Positions 16,006 through 24,555 of a stretch of DNA of 38,828 bases are shown piece after piece. The DNA comes from Bdellovibrio sp. CG22_combo_CG10-13_8_21_14_all_39_27. GTDB lineage: Bacteria; Bdellovibrionota; Bacteriovoracia; Bacteriovoracales; Bacteriovoracaceae. The DNA is taken from contig PCTW01000043.1 of assembly GCA_002786715.1 (NCBI GenBank), positions 217,235 through 256,062 of the forward strand. The letters run 5' to 3'. The notes beneath the pieces were generated by a model. It searched no databases. It had not been told where the DNA came from and saw nothing but the letters and a program-made list of their open reading frames with translations. Both the position numbers and the translations under genes were made by a program. The stretch's first letter is position 1, and each line of letters begins with the position of its first letter.

Positions 16006-16773
16006 ATGAGATTTTTATTTATAATTATGATGATATTTCTGTATCTGAATTCTGGCCATGTGTATGCCTTTGATTTTTTTGATTCGGACATTGATTATTG
16101 GAATGAATCAAAAAATATTCAACAGTCAACTCCCAATGCCATCAAGGGAACTTCAATAAAAGATGAGAACAAATCCGAAGAAAAGAAAAAATCTTCTTTT
16201 GACTGGAAAAAACAACTCAACCCTAAGAATGATGAATTTTTCAAAGAGGGTGATTATACGCCACCCGCCGCCTTTATGGAACTGGCGAGAAACCCCAGCG
16301 ATAAAAATATTAAAAATTGGTTTTCTCTGGTCGAGAAGAAAAATCTGCTCTCCCAAAGACTGGGCCAAAGAATTGCAGAATATGTCCGCAAGAATAAAAA
16401 ACTCAAACCAGAAGAAAAAATAAACCTTAAAACTACTGTAAGTGAGCTTCCTCAAAGTAATGACGATTATAAGCGCTTTCGTTTTCGTATGTACTTTGAA
16501 TCTTCTTGTCCTCATTGCAAGCGTATGTTTCAGACCATGAAGGAGCTGCAAGAGATGGGATATTTTGTGGAACTCAAACAAATTGATGATAACCAAAAGG
16601 TTCGTCGTATGCTGCCTTTTTCGGTTACTCGCGCCTCCAAGGAAGAGCTTAAAAATAAAAAAATCAGCTCATGGCCGGTTCTTTTCGTGGGCGATCTCAA
16701 GAAAAAAGTAGTTTACCGGTTAAACGGCTATCGCTCAACCACAGACGTTATCTCGGCCATTCAATCACGCTGA
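16006..16773 (+). CDS. traF: Thioredoxin-like TraF/TrbB-type periplasmic protein
   Basis: The 255-residue protein has a signal peptide (residues 1-22, ending near HVYA). A Lys/Glu-rich linker is followed by a thioredoxin-like C-terminal domain with the CPHC redox motif in MYFESSCPHCKRM. A cis-proline region (SSWPVLFVGD) follows. F TraF has a thioredoxin fold usually without the CxxC, whereas TrbB and DsbC have it; this one keeps CxxC, so it may act on disulphides of the Cys-rich TraU and TraH-like proteins. AAGAGG lies before the ATG. The gene symbol is a family-level guess. Confidence 0.7.
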   Translation: MRFLFIIMMIFLYLNSGHVYAFDFFDSDIDYWNESKNIQQSTPNAIKGTSIKDENKSEEKKKSSFDWKKQLNPKNDEFFKEGDYTPPAAFMELARNPSDKNIKNWFSLVEKKNLLSQRLGQRIAEYVRKNKKLKPEEKINLKTTVSELPQSNDDYKRFRFRMYFESSCPHCKRMFQTMKELQEMGYFVELKQIDDNQKVRRMLPFSVTRASKEELKNKKISSWPVLFVGDLKKKVVYRLNGYRSTTDVISAIQSR

Positions 16774-16826
16774 GTTTAAGCATTTCTTAAATATTTTAAA
16801 ATCAACCTTTGCAAGGAGGAGGAATC

Positions 16827-17279
16827 ATGTTTGATCCCCATACCAACTATTATCTCGTTAAAGAACGCATGAAAGAGCTGCACAATGAAGTGGGTCGGGG
16901 CGGCCCTAATCCCAAGATTCCTATTTGGCCTTTACTTTTGATTATCGCCATTCTTTTGACGTGGTTTTATGGAGCTGATGCTTTTGCCGCAATTCCAAGA
17001 CTTCCAGGCTCAGATCAAAGCGACAAACTTCAAGCGGCGGGCACACTCCTTCGCATCATCGACAGTGCTCTCTTTTCGTGGGGAGCGCGTATTTTTGCCG
17101 GTCTTCTCATCTTAAACGCCGGAGTCTCACTTAAAAATCAGGCCTTCGGTCTGGCCTTTATCAGTGTGATAGGTGCCATTATTGTGGGAACGGCCCCATT
17201 GTGGGTGAAAAACATTTTTGACATGGGTGGCGGCACACTCTTTTCCATGCTCGCTTCTTTCGGAGGATTCTATGCATAG
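16827..17279 (+). CDS. traA: Candidate conjugative pilin precursor (TraA/VirB2-like)
   Basis: The 150-residue precursor has a long leader. A hydrophobic segment covers about 33-50 and ends in ADAFA, with predicted cleavage after A54. The mature part of about 96 residues has two more hydrophobic segments (about 80-105 and 112-130), the topology of conjugative pilins. F TraA likewise has a leader of about 51 residues and a small two-helix mature pilin. It lies directly before traL, as traA does in F. The ATG at 16827 is chosen because GGAGGAGG lies just upstream. Its stop overlaps the traL start by eight bases. No sequence identity to TraA is claimed; the call rests on size, topology and position. 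Confidence 0.6.
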   Translation: MFDPHTNYYLVKERMKELHNEVGRGGPNPKIPIWPLLLIIAILLTWFYGADAFAAIPRLPGSDQSDKLQAAGTLLRIIDSALFSWGARIFAGLLILNAGVSLKNQAFGLAFISVIGAIIVGTAPLWVKNIFDMGGGTLFSMLASFGGFYA

Positions 17280-17583
17280 TTATGAATCCCTCAAAGAAAA
17301 TTATGGCACCAAAGTCAGCCAAACCATCGACAGTCCCATTTTGGTCTTTGATTACTTTGAATTGACTGAGGTTTTTGCCGCTCTTTTTGTCATGCTGATC
17401 TTTGGAGTGATTTTCTACTCTTGGGGGCTTATGTTTTTGTCTTTGGGAATTATCCTTGGTGTAGTTCCACAAGTCAGAAGAAAAAACCTAAAAGGAATCT
17501 TCTTTCATAGGCCCTACAGAAAACTTCAAATGTCTCTGCCAGGCCTTATCAATCCGAAAGGGCCCAAAAGATACTCGGACTAA
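17272..17583 (+). CDS. traL: TraL-like transfer protein
   Basis: The 103-residue product starts at an ATG preceded by GGAGG and overlaps the end of the pilin gene. It has two adjacent hydrophobic segments (roughly residues 35-50 and 52-65), then a basic C-terminus (RRKNLKG, RPYRKLQM). TraL is a small membrane protein of the F-type pilus assembly complex, equivalent to VirB3, of about 90-100 residues. Its place between the pilin and TraE is the F order and strengthens the call. Confidence 0.75.
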   Translation: MHSYESLKENYGTKVSQTIDSPILVFDYFELTEVFAALFVMLIFGVIFYSWGLMFLSLGIILGVVPQVRRKNLKGIFFHRPYRKLQMSLPGLINPKGPKRYSD

Positions 17584-17606
17584 TAATTAAAGCTTATGGA
17601 GAACCA

Positions 17607-18380
17607 ATGAATAATAAACTCAAATCTCTTAAAGAATTTTTCAAATCGTCTATGATTGGGCCAAAGGAAAAGGGCATGGAAAAAGGCCAGATTCAAACAC
17701 CACCTAATGGAACTTATGAAGGAGTAGACCTTCGCCTCTTGCCACGCTTTATTTCATATAAAGCATCTCTTCTAAAAGAGAAGATGACTTTAAAGACAGT
17801 GATGGCCATTCTTCTCATTCTCTTTTGCTTTCACTACTTCGGCACACGCTTTGAGGTAGCTTCCCTTCACAAAAAGCTGAGAGAAAAAGAGTATATCCTG
17901 GCACCAGGTGTTCTGGATTTTACCACCGCTTCTCCCCAAGCAGTGCCGGATTCCTATGTCAATGATGCAGTAACGGATTTTCTCTCCGATCTTGGCAATG
18001 TCAGTGCCAATAATATTGACGAGCAGTACAATATTCTCAAACGCTTTATGAGTGACAAACTCAAAGTGACATTTGAAATGGAAACCGGCGATTGGGTGGA
18101 GCAAGTCAAAAGCGAGGGCATCTCCCAGATTCTTACTGTCATCGAAAAAGAAATCAAAACCGATGAAGAGGGCAACTATAGAGTGATTGCTACAGCAAGA
18201 GCAGATTTTTATGCCTCTGGGCAGTATTTAGGGCATGAAGATCAGGTGATTGAAATGGCCCTTCAACTCACATCTCCCAAAAAAGGCAAGCGCTGGTATT
18301 TGCAAATCACCTCACTGTCATTGTCAAAAGCTGACGCTTTTAAGGTCAAAACTGACCTCTCAAAAGGTACTGCCAAATAA
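17607..18380 (+). CDS. traE: TraE-like (VirB8-type) transfer protein
   Basis: The 257-residue protein has a cytoplasmic N-terminus of about 65 residues, one transmembrane segment (about 68-85, MAILLILFCFHYFG) and a periplasmic domain with a late strand-rich pattern typical of TraE/VirB8. F TraE is about 188 residues; this one has a longer N-terminal tail. GGAGAA lies before the ATG. It lies between TraL and TraK, in the canonical order. Confidence 0.75.
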   Translation: MNNKLKSLKEFFKSSMIGPKEKGMEKGQIQTPPNGTYEGVDLRLLPRFISYKASLLKEKMTLKTVMAILLILFCFHYFGTRFEVASLHKKLREKEYILAPGVLDFTTASPQAVPDSYVNDAVTDFLSDLGNVSANNIDEQYNILKRFMSDKLKVTFEMETGDWVEQVKSEGISQILTVIEKEIKTDEEGNYRVIATARADFYASGQYLGHEDQVIEMALQLTSPKKGKRWYLQITSLSLSKADAFKVKTDLSKGTAK

Positions 18381-18445
18381 TCTTTTTCTCTATTTGTACA
18401 AACTTAAACTCATTCATCTTAAATCAATTAAAACAAGGAAATTCT

Positions 18446-19285
18446 ATGTACTCTAAACGACTTAAAAAAATCAAGTCTATCGCCAAGCGCGTCGGCTATG
18501 ATCTTTACCGCGCTTTTCTTATCATCGTCAGTCATTTTATTTTGATCTATGCCGGAATCTATATTGGCATGAGTAAGTGTGAGGCGAGAACCATCTACTA
18601 CGGATCAGAAACAGAAACCGTAACAGTTTCCTACGGCGCTGAGACGATATTTCGGTTTAACGAATCTGTAAAGACCATCAGTCGTGCCTCAAGGTTTACC
18701 ATAGCGCCTTCCGATAGCAATAATCCCGACTACGCCGTTCTCTCGGTCACACCGCGTTTTACCAGAGGGGTGGGTAAAGTGACCTTTTTGCTTGCCAATG
18801 GTGCAGTGGTTACAACAAAAATCGTGACCGTTTTAAAGGAGCTTCCTGAAAAGGTTGAAAACTTTTACGACTTTCTGCCTAAAAAATCCCTTATTGAAAA
18901 GGAAGCTAATGCCGGGCCCGCCATTTCCGACTTGGAGCTGATGAAGGCCATGATTCGTTGGGAAGAGATTGTCGGCATTAAAGAGCGCTCCCTCATTCGT
19001 ACTGTTATGACGGGAAATGCAGACCTTTCAGCAAAACTTGTAAGAGTTTATACCGGTGCCAAGTTCAACGGCTACGTCTTTAAAATCCGAAACCTTTCTA
19101 AAAAGAAAGAATATGCAGTTGGCATTCGTTCTCTTTCCCTTGGAAGGCCAAATCAGGCGCTTCTCTCGCAAGTTGACAAGAAACTCTTAAAACCCAATGA
19201 AGCGACGTTTCTCCGCATCGTGGCCAAGCCCACTTCAATTTACTACAACGTCAATCTCCCGGTAGGCGCGGTTCAATCTGAATAG
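18446..19285 (+). CDS. traK: TraK-like (VirB9/secretin-type) transfer protein
   Basis: The 279-residue protein has an N-terminal basic segment and a hydrophobic signal at about residues 25-45, then a beta-rich periplasmic protein (SETETVTVSYGAETIFRFNE and onward) with the TraK pattern. Together with TraV and TraB it forms the outer-membrane core of F-type systems. AAGGAAATTCT precedes the ATG. Gene order between TraE and TraB supports the call more than local motifs do. Confidence 0.75.
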   Translation: MYSKRLKKIKSIAKRVGYDLYRAFLIIVSHFILIYAGIYIGMSKCEARTIYYGSETETVTVSYGAETIFRFNESVKTISRASRFTIAPSDSNNPDYAVLSVTPRFTRGVGKVTFLLANGAVVTTKIVTVLKELPEKVENFYDFLPKKSLIEKEANAGPAISDLELMKAMIRWEEIVGIKERSLIRTVMTGNADLSAKLVRVYTGAKFNGYVFKIRNLSKKKEYAVGIRSLSLGRPNQALLSQVDKKLLKPNEATFLRIVAKPTSIYYNVNLPVGAVQSE

Positions 19286-19324
19286 TCCGCTTCTTTTTCC
19301 ATTTTAAAATTCAAGGAGTTCAAT

Positions 19325-20647
19325 TTGAATAAGATCAAAGAATACTATCTTCGCGCCAAGCGGGAACTTGAAAGTATTTTCCCAAACTACAAAAAATACC
19401 TCCCTTACGCTTTGGTATCCATCTGCATACTTGTTATTTATCTATATGCCCAGATGATGGATAGACAAACCCATGTCTTCCATCAAAAAGAAAGCATTAA
19501 TATTGAGGGTGGACGAATCATTAATAGCGGTAAAGCGATTTATGAGAGAAAAGAAAAGATCGTTTCCAACCGTCTCGGTAATGTTGAAAAGTCTCTTAAA
19601 ACGCTAACTCATGCCTTTACCAAGATCAATGAGGAGCTTCTTGAAACCCAAGGTAAGCTCGATTCGCTTCAAAATCCTTCCAAAGAAAAGGAAGCATCAA
19701 AAGAAAGTGAATCCACAAATTCTGAAGTAAACAAGGTGCCAATTAAAGACAAGAAAGACCCTCAAAAACCTGATGATGAAATCACACTTGATGATCCACC
19801 TAGTGATCTTCAAATTCGCCGCACCCATACCTCCTACGGTGCGTCTCCTTCGATTGAGGGGGTTCGCCCCCTCAATCTTTCCAAAAGAAAGCATTTTTCA
19901 AAAAGGAGGGTAAGAGGCCCATCGGTGATTTCATTTCCGGTTCAATCAACAAAGAAACCCGAAAGGATGGGGGTTAAAGTTCCGGCCGGATCGTATCTCA
20001 AGGCCAAACTTTTGACCGGAGTTGAGGCCAGTGAAGCACGTCCGGTTCCTGTCCTTTTGCAGGCGGATTACTTTTTTGTGGGCCCTAATAAAAGCAAAAT
20101 TGACCTCTCAGGCTGTTTTATTATCGCCAAGTCCAAAGGCAATCTCTCCATTGAACGGGTGGAAATGCAGGCCACGAAAATTTCCTGTGTTTCAAAGTCG
20201 GGAAAAATGTTTGAGCGAAGTTTGAACGGTTTTGTGGCCGATGGTACTGATTCAAGTTTTGGGATTGAAGGAATCGTCAACTCCAAGCAGTCCCGTGTAG
20301 CTTCTATGGCCTTTCTTTCTTCTATCGTTCAGGGAATTGGAAATGCTATCCAGCAGGCGCAAACCACCACTCAAACCAATGCCCTTGGAGGCTCAAGCTC
20401 GATTGTCACCGGAAGTCAGGCCAAATACCTTGCTGCCGGTGGTGCCAGCAATGCCGCCTCACTGGTGACTAACTGGTATCTCAAACACGCCCAGAATTTA
20501 CTCCCCACCATCAATGTGGGGTCGGGACAAGATGTGTGGATCATTCTGCAAGATACGGTGGACCTTCCCAATTGGTATTTCAAAAGGCCTAAAAATTTAT
20601 CGCAAAATTCGGGTAGCTATTCTTATCTGGCTCGTTTGATCGACTAA
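19325..20647 (+). CDS. traB: TraB-like (VirB10-type) core protein
   Basis: The 440-residue protein has an inner-membrane anchor (about 22-40), a coiled-coil and charged linker (about 70-160), and a C-terminal beta-barrel-like TraB domain. That domain shows VKVPAGSYLKAKLLTGVEA, VPVLLQADYFFVGPNKSKID, LSGCFIIAKSKGNLSIERVE and a final GQDVWIILQDTVDLP. This is the scaffold that links inner and outer membranes. The start is TTG with AAGGAG six bases upstream; no ATG is near, so the TTG is well supported. Confidence 0.9.
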   Translation: MNKIKEYYLRAKRELESIFPNYKKYLPYALVSICILVIYLYAQMMDRQTHVFHQKESINIEGGRIINSGKAIYERKEKIVSNRLGNVEKSLKTLTHAFTKINEELLETQGKLDSLQNPSKEKEASKESESTNSEVNKVPIKDKKDPQKPDDEITLDDPPSDLQIRRTHTSYGASPSIEGVRPLNLSKRKHFSKRRVRGPSVISFPVQSTKKPERMGVKVPAGSYLKAKLLTGVEASEARPVPVLLQADYFFVGPNKSKIDLSGCFIIAKSKGNLSIERVEMQATKISCVSKSGKMFERSLNGFVADGTDSSFGIEGIVNSKQSRVASMAFLSSIVQGIGNAIQQAQTTTQTNALGGSSSIVTGSQAKYLAAGGASNAASLVTNWYLKHAQNLLPTINVGSGQDVWIILQDTVDLPNWYFKRPKNLSQNSGSYSYLARLID

Positions 20648-20674
20648 CAACTTAAAAATTACCGGAGAATTAAT

Positions 20675-21064
20675 ATGAGATTTACCTTTATGACGATATT
20701 CACTCTTTTCCTTGCCTCTTGTTCCACTATGCGCGCGCCCAGCATCAATATGTTGGAAAGACGTGCTGACTATAATGGAGAGGTCGAACTTAAAACCATG
20801 CTTGATGATGGTTCACCACTGTTTGTACCCCAAAAAACCAAGCCCCAAGAAGTCGATATTTACATTCACCCCCATGAAACCATCCATGGAGATTACTTTC
20901 GGGGAGGATTTATCCGCTCAGTGGTAGAAGGCAGCCAATGGGAACTCACCAAAGTCGAAGCACCGCCTGTTAAAGAAGAAATCAGGAAGAAAAACGAATC
21001 GGCACCAAAGCGAAAAAAACGCGAGACTCCCAAACTCATGCAAAGTTCAAAAGATCGCCGTTAA
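20675..21064 (+). CDS. traV: TraV-like lipoprotein (VirB7-type)
   Basis: The 129-residue precursor has a lipoprotein signal with lipobox LASC at about residues 13-16. Mature lipoprotein residues follow, then a conserved-looking HPHETIHGDYFRGGFIRSVV segment as in TraV C-terminal halves, and a strongly basic tail (KRKKRE). It would anchor the TraK/TraB core in the outer membrane. The gene sits in the F order between traB and traC. CGGAGAATTA precedes the ATG. It is shorter than F TraV (171), so the call leans on order. Confidence 0.72.
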   Translation: MRFTFMTIFTLFLASCSTMRAPSINMLERRADYNGEVELKTMLDDGSPLFVPQKTKPQEVDIYIHPHETIHGDYFRGGFIRSVVEGSQWELTKVEAPPVKEEIRKKNESAPKRKKRETPKLMQSSKDRR

Positions 21065-21123
21065 CCCTATTCATTCTTTTTTCTTTCCATTTTTTTCTCA
21101 ATTCTTAAAAAGGAGACACTCTC

Positions 21124-23688
21124 TTGAAAGCAAGAAAACTTGTCGATCTTCCTGATCCAATCTCAAAAGCACTATCCAATCGTGAAACTTTCACCAATGC
21201 GCTTTTTTCACGCCCCGATTCACTCTCGGCACTTCTTTCTTACGATGAAGTTCTTGAGAAGGAGCAGCTTTTTTTACAAAAAGACGGCTCTCTGGGAGCA
21301 GTCTATGAAGTCGAGCTATTGGAGCACGAACCTATGGCATCCAAACAGATTATTAATGCCGTCGAGGGACTTAAACCTCTTTTTAATCTTCCTGAAAACT
21401 GCACACTGCAATTTCTCTTTGACCAGTCGGCGTTTTCTTCTTTTGATAAAGAACTTTGTGAGATTGAATCAAGTTACCCAGACGCTCATTCAGTGAGTCA
21501 GCTTCTTTTTGATGAAAAAGTGGCCGCTCTTAAAGAATCGTGTCGTGCGTTTGGCAAAAAATCTCCTTTCAGGCGCAAGCTCTACCTTTCCATTCGATAT
21601 TTTCCAAAGATAGCGGGGAGCAGAAAAGTCAAAGACTACCTTGATCGCGGGGAAGTCACTCTCTACAGGGAACTTTCGGAATTTGTCACGGAACTTAAAA
21701 ACTTCAAAGGTATCTTAAAAGGCATTGAAACCGCCTCCCCCTTGAAATTGGTCCGTCTGGGAGCAGAATCTTTGCTTGATGTTCTGAGGCACTTTTTTAA
21801 TCCCAAGACATACTATAAAAGATCGTTCGCCCCCTTTAATAAGAATATCTCGCTTTCCAAGCAGTTTCTTTACAATTCACCCGTTCTTGATTATCCGGGG
21901 ATTGAACGGGAAGGGATCAAGAGTCGTACATTGACTCTTAAAACGTGCCCACTCTACGCCTATCCCGGTGGCATGGCATATTTTCTCAAAATTCCGTTTC
22001 CATTCAAGCTCTCACTTAATTTTTCGTTTCCTTCAAAATACAAAACCAAACTCTTTTTTGACACCAAAGAGTTCTTTTTGGAACATGGAGCGACGGCCAA
22101 AGCAAGAGTTCAACGCGAAGAAATCAAGGAAGTTCAGGATCGTCTTGCGCGCAATGATCGATGCTTGAATCTCACATTCAACGTTATCATTGAGGGTGAG
22201 AGTGAAGAAGAACTGGACAATCGGGAAAAAGAAATCTGCCACATTTTTAATAATGATCTGGACACCGAAGTCATCACTGAAAATGACATAGGCCTGGGGC
22301 TGGCACTCAATTCCCTTCCACTTTCTTATGTTCCTGATGCCGATTACTCCACCCAAAGAGCGATTCGCATTTTTAGATCGGATGCGGTCAAGTTTTTGCC
22401 CATTTTTGATTCTTTTAGGGGGCTCAAGAATCCACTGTCAGTCTTTCTCTCCCGTGAAAACAATCTGGTTCCATTTTCCCTACTTGAAAATGAAACCTCC
22501 AACCACACGGCGGTTCTCGCTGATACGGGTTCGGGCAAATCGGCATTTGTTATTGACTGCATCGTAGCGGCAAAACGCATGTCGCCTGAGCCGTTAGTGT
22601 TCATCATTGATAAGAAATCCTCCTATTCAATGCTCTCAGAATACTATGATGGGGATCTTACTGTTTTTGACCGAAACAAAGAGGTTCCCTTTTCTCCTTT
22701 CAGGGGTGTTTACGATGAAGAAAAGATTGCCTTTTTAACCAAGCTGATCTCTTCGGCTATTCATCTGACTTCACCAAGTTTTGCTCTTGAAAGTGAACAT
22801 CAGGCGGCAATAACCATGGCGCTTAAGCTGGCCTATATCAAAAAGTGTGACCGCCAGGGGCTTAGTTATCTTGATGGTGAGCTTTTAAGACAAGACTCGG
22901 ATGAGGAAGTCGAACTCACCATGGAAGATTTTGTGGTGGAGCTTGGTTCTCTGACCGACGGTAAAAGTGAAAGGATGCGTGAGGTGGTTGATCCACTTCT
23001 TTCAAAGCTCAGGCCATTTTACGACGATGGGGTGTACGCCAAGTTCTTTAGAGGATCAAAAAGTACAAATAAAAAGTCCAAGCTCTTTTACGTTTATGAC
23101 CTTGATGCCTTGGACGGTGATCCTACTTTACAAACGCTTATGACCATGGCGGTGATTGAAGAGATTCGCTGTATTCTCTCTCTTCCAGAAAATCAAGGCA
23201 GGGCTGGATTTTTGGTAATGGAAGAGTTTGCCATGCTTGGAAGAAACAACCCGGCGTTTCGGGACTTTGCCATAGACTTTGCTGAGACTATGCGAAAGCG
23301 GGGGTGCTGGCTTATCACTCTGACGCCACGCCCACAAAACTACTTCGACCTTGAAGTGGGAAAGGCGTTTTGGTCAGTGGCCTCCAACTACGTCTTTCTT
23401 CAAATGAATGGGGATAACGTGGACTTTATTGTGGAAAACTCGTCTCTTCTTGATGAGGCAAGTAGTGAAATTGTCCGTTCTCTTAAAACCATCAACGGAG
23501 AATTTGCCGAGATATTCCACATTAATAAAAACAAGACCAAACAGGGGGCGTTTCGTTATCGCCAGACTCCTTCAGCGCGCTGGATGAGTCCGACCAATGC
23601 CAAAGACACGAAAAAAGCCCTGACTGCGCTTGAGAAGTTTGACGATAAGTGGGAGGCACTTAAGTATTTAAAAAGTAGTTTGAACTAA
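21124..23688 (+). CDS. traC: TraC/VirB4-like transfer ATPase
   Basis: This is an 854-residue conjugation ATPase. The first half carries the TraC N-terminal domain. The motor domain has Walker A in ADTGSGKSAF (about 466-475), Walker B in GFLVMEEFAML (about 698) and later RGCWLITLTPRPQNYFDLE motifs. It is soluble or peripheral at the inner membrane and powers pilus assembly. The start is TTG with an AGGAGACAC site. A strong terminator follows 12 bases after the stop, ending the first transfer block. Confidence 0.93.
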   Translation: MKARKLVDLPDPISKALSNRETFTNALFSRPDSLSALLSYDEVLEKEQLFLQKDGSLGAVYEVELLEHEPMASKQIINAVEGLKPLFNLPENCTLQFLFDQSAFSSFDKELCEIESSYPDAHSVSQLLFDEKVAALKESCRAFGKKSPFRRKLYLSIRYFPKIAGSRKVKDYLDRGEVTLYRELSEFVTELKNFKGILKGIETASPLKLVRLGAESLLDVLRHFFNPKTYYKRSFAPFNKNISLSKQFLYNSPVLDYPGIEREGIKSRTLTLKTCPLYAYPGGMAYFLKIPFPFKLSLNFSFPSKYKTKLFFDTKEFFLEHGATAKARVQREEIKEVQDRLARNDRCLNLTFNVIIEGESEEELDNREKEICHIFNNDLDTEVITENDIGLGLALNSLPLSYVPDADYSTQRAIRIFRSDAVKFLPIFDSFRGLKNPLSVFLSRENNLVPFSLLENETSNHTAVLADTGSGKSAFVIDCIVAAKRMSPEPLVFIIDKKSSYSMLSEYYDGDLTVFDRNKEVPFSPFRGVYDEEKIAFLTKLISSAIHLTSPSFALESEHQAAITMALKLAYIKKCDRQGLSYLDGELLRQDSDEEVELTMEDFVVELGSLTDGKSERMREVVDPLLSKLRPFYDDGVYAKFFRGSKSTNKKSKLFYVYDLDALDGDPTLQTLMTMAVIEEIRCILSLPENQGRAGFLVMEEFAMLGRNNPAFRDFAIDFAETMRKRGCWLITLTPRPQNYFDLEVGKAFWSVASNYVFLQMNGDNVDFIVENSSLLDEASSEIVRSLKTINGEFAEIFHINKNKTKQGAFRYRQTPSARWMSPTNAKDTKKALTALEKFDDKWEALKYLKSSLN

Positions 23689-23700
23689 TTTTAATAAAAA

Positions 23701-23731
23701 ACTCCCTTGATTGTACCAAGGGAGTTTTTTT
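23701..23731 (+). terminator. Rho-independent terminator after traC
   Basis: ACTCCCTTG (23701-23709) pairs with CAAGGGAGT (23717-23725) around a 7-base loop and runs into seven T residues. Upstream A residues could extend the stem. It may also serve the reverse-strand BrnT-like gene beyond it, since the stem is symmetrical. Confidence 0.85.
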
Positions 23732-23813
23732 GTTTTGCTTTAAAATTTCGATGATTCCTGATCCCATAATGCCTTCGAGAACATTTCTTCCAGAAGATTG
23801 TTAAATTAAAAAC

Positions 23814-24350
23814 TTACTCTTCATCAGCTAAGTTTTGCATTTCTTGATACATTTGTCTTTCTTTTTCATTTGCCTTTCGTAAGGAAATTACTCTGTACTT
23901 CATGTCTCCAATTTCATGACGGAAGGTATAGGCGAACATATATAATTCTCCATCAATATGCCCAAATACCATCCCTCTAAGAGGGTCGGTATTTCCTGTG
24001 TTTTTCTCTATAGCTAACTCTTCAAAGTCAACTTTCGAAAAGTCTTCCCATTTATCTTTTGTTGAAACCATTTGAAATATTCGAAGATCTTTTAAAATAT
24101 CAATTGCTCGCCCTAAGGAAATGCCATGCTTCTCACGATTTTTATTATCTTTAATAGGATCGAACTCAATTGGATTAAACTGATCCATTGCTTTAAAAAA
24201 AGTACATGTGTAATCCAGCTTACTAACCTCTAAAAAATCTCCTTTCCGAGGACTATTATTTACATTCATACATCGGAAGCCAAGATCAAAGATTCCAAAA
24301 TCTCTTAAATATTGACAATTAGAACATATCTTTCTCGTTGAGTTCTCCAT
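23814..24350 (-). CDS. BrnT-family toxin domain with N-terminal cysteine-rich segment
   Basis: The 178-residue protein has cysteines at about 9, 12, 27 and 49 in its first 50 residues (ICSNC, RC, TC), a possible zinc site. Residues about 61-170 follow the BrnT pattern: FDPIKDNKNREKHGISLGRA, then GMVFGHIDGELYMFAYTFRH and YRVISLRKANEKERQMY. BrnT is a RelE-like ribonuclease toxin, usually about 90 residues and followed by the antitoxin gene brnA. No BrnA-like gene is visible on either side, and the extra N-terminal domain is unusual. A TATAAT lies about 8 bases before the ATG with no clear ribosome site, so the message might be nearly leaderless. Confidence 0.65.
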   Translation of the reverse strand: MENSTRKICSNCQYLRDFGIFDLGFRCMNVNNSPRKGDFLEVSKLDYTCTFFKAMDQFNPIEFDPIKDNKNREKHGISLGRAIDILKDLRIFQMVSTKDKWEDFSKVDFEELAIEKNTGNTDPLRGMVFGHIDGELYMFAYTFRHEIGDMKYRVISLRKANEKERQMYQEMQNLADEE

Positions 24351-24409
24351 AAATATAATTATACAGATTTACAAATAGTTTAATATCCTTTTTACCACAT
24401 TGGAGCGGA

Positions 24410-24534
24410 GCCAATAAAGTGAGGAAGTGCTAAAAACAGAGTTAAATTAGAGCTACTCATTTAAAACGGCAGGACGAATGATCTCACTTAAAATCCGAAA
24501 CCGTTTAACCCGTTCTTCCTTGGACTTTATTGGC
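24410..24534. repeat. 11-base inverted repeat GCCAATAAAGT in cargo intergenic region
   Basis: GCCAATAAAGT at 24410-24420 and its exact inverse ACTTTATTGGC at 24524-24534 flank 103 bases between the Mrr-like and BrnT-like genes. The flanks continue with loose similarity (GAGGAAG versus CCAAGGAAG). It could be regulatory, a recombination scar or chance. The enclosed DNA holds no gene. Confidence 0.45.
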
Positions 24535-24555
24535 ATCATCACAAAGTAAGTTTTT

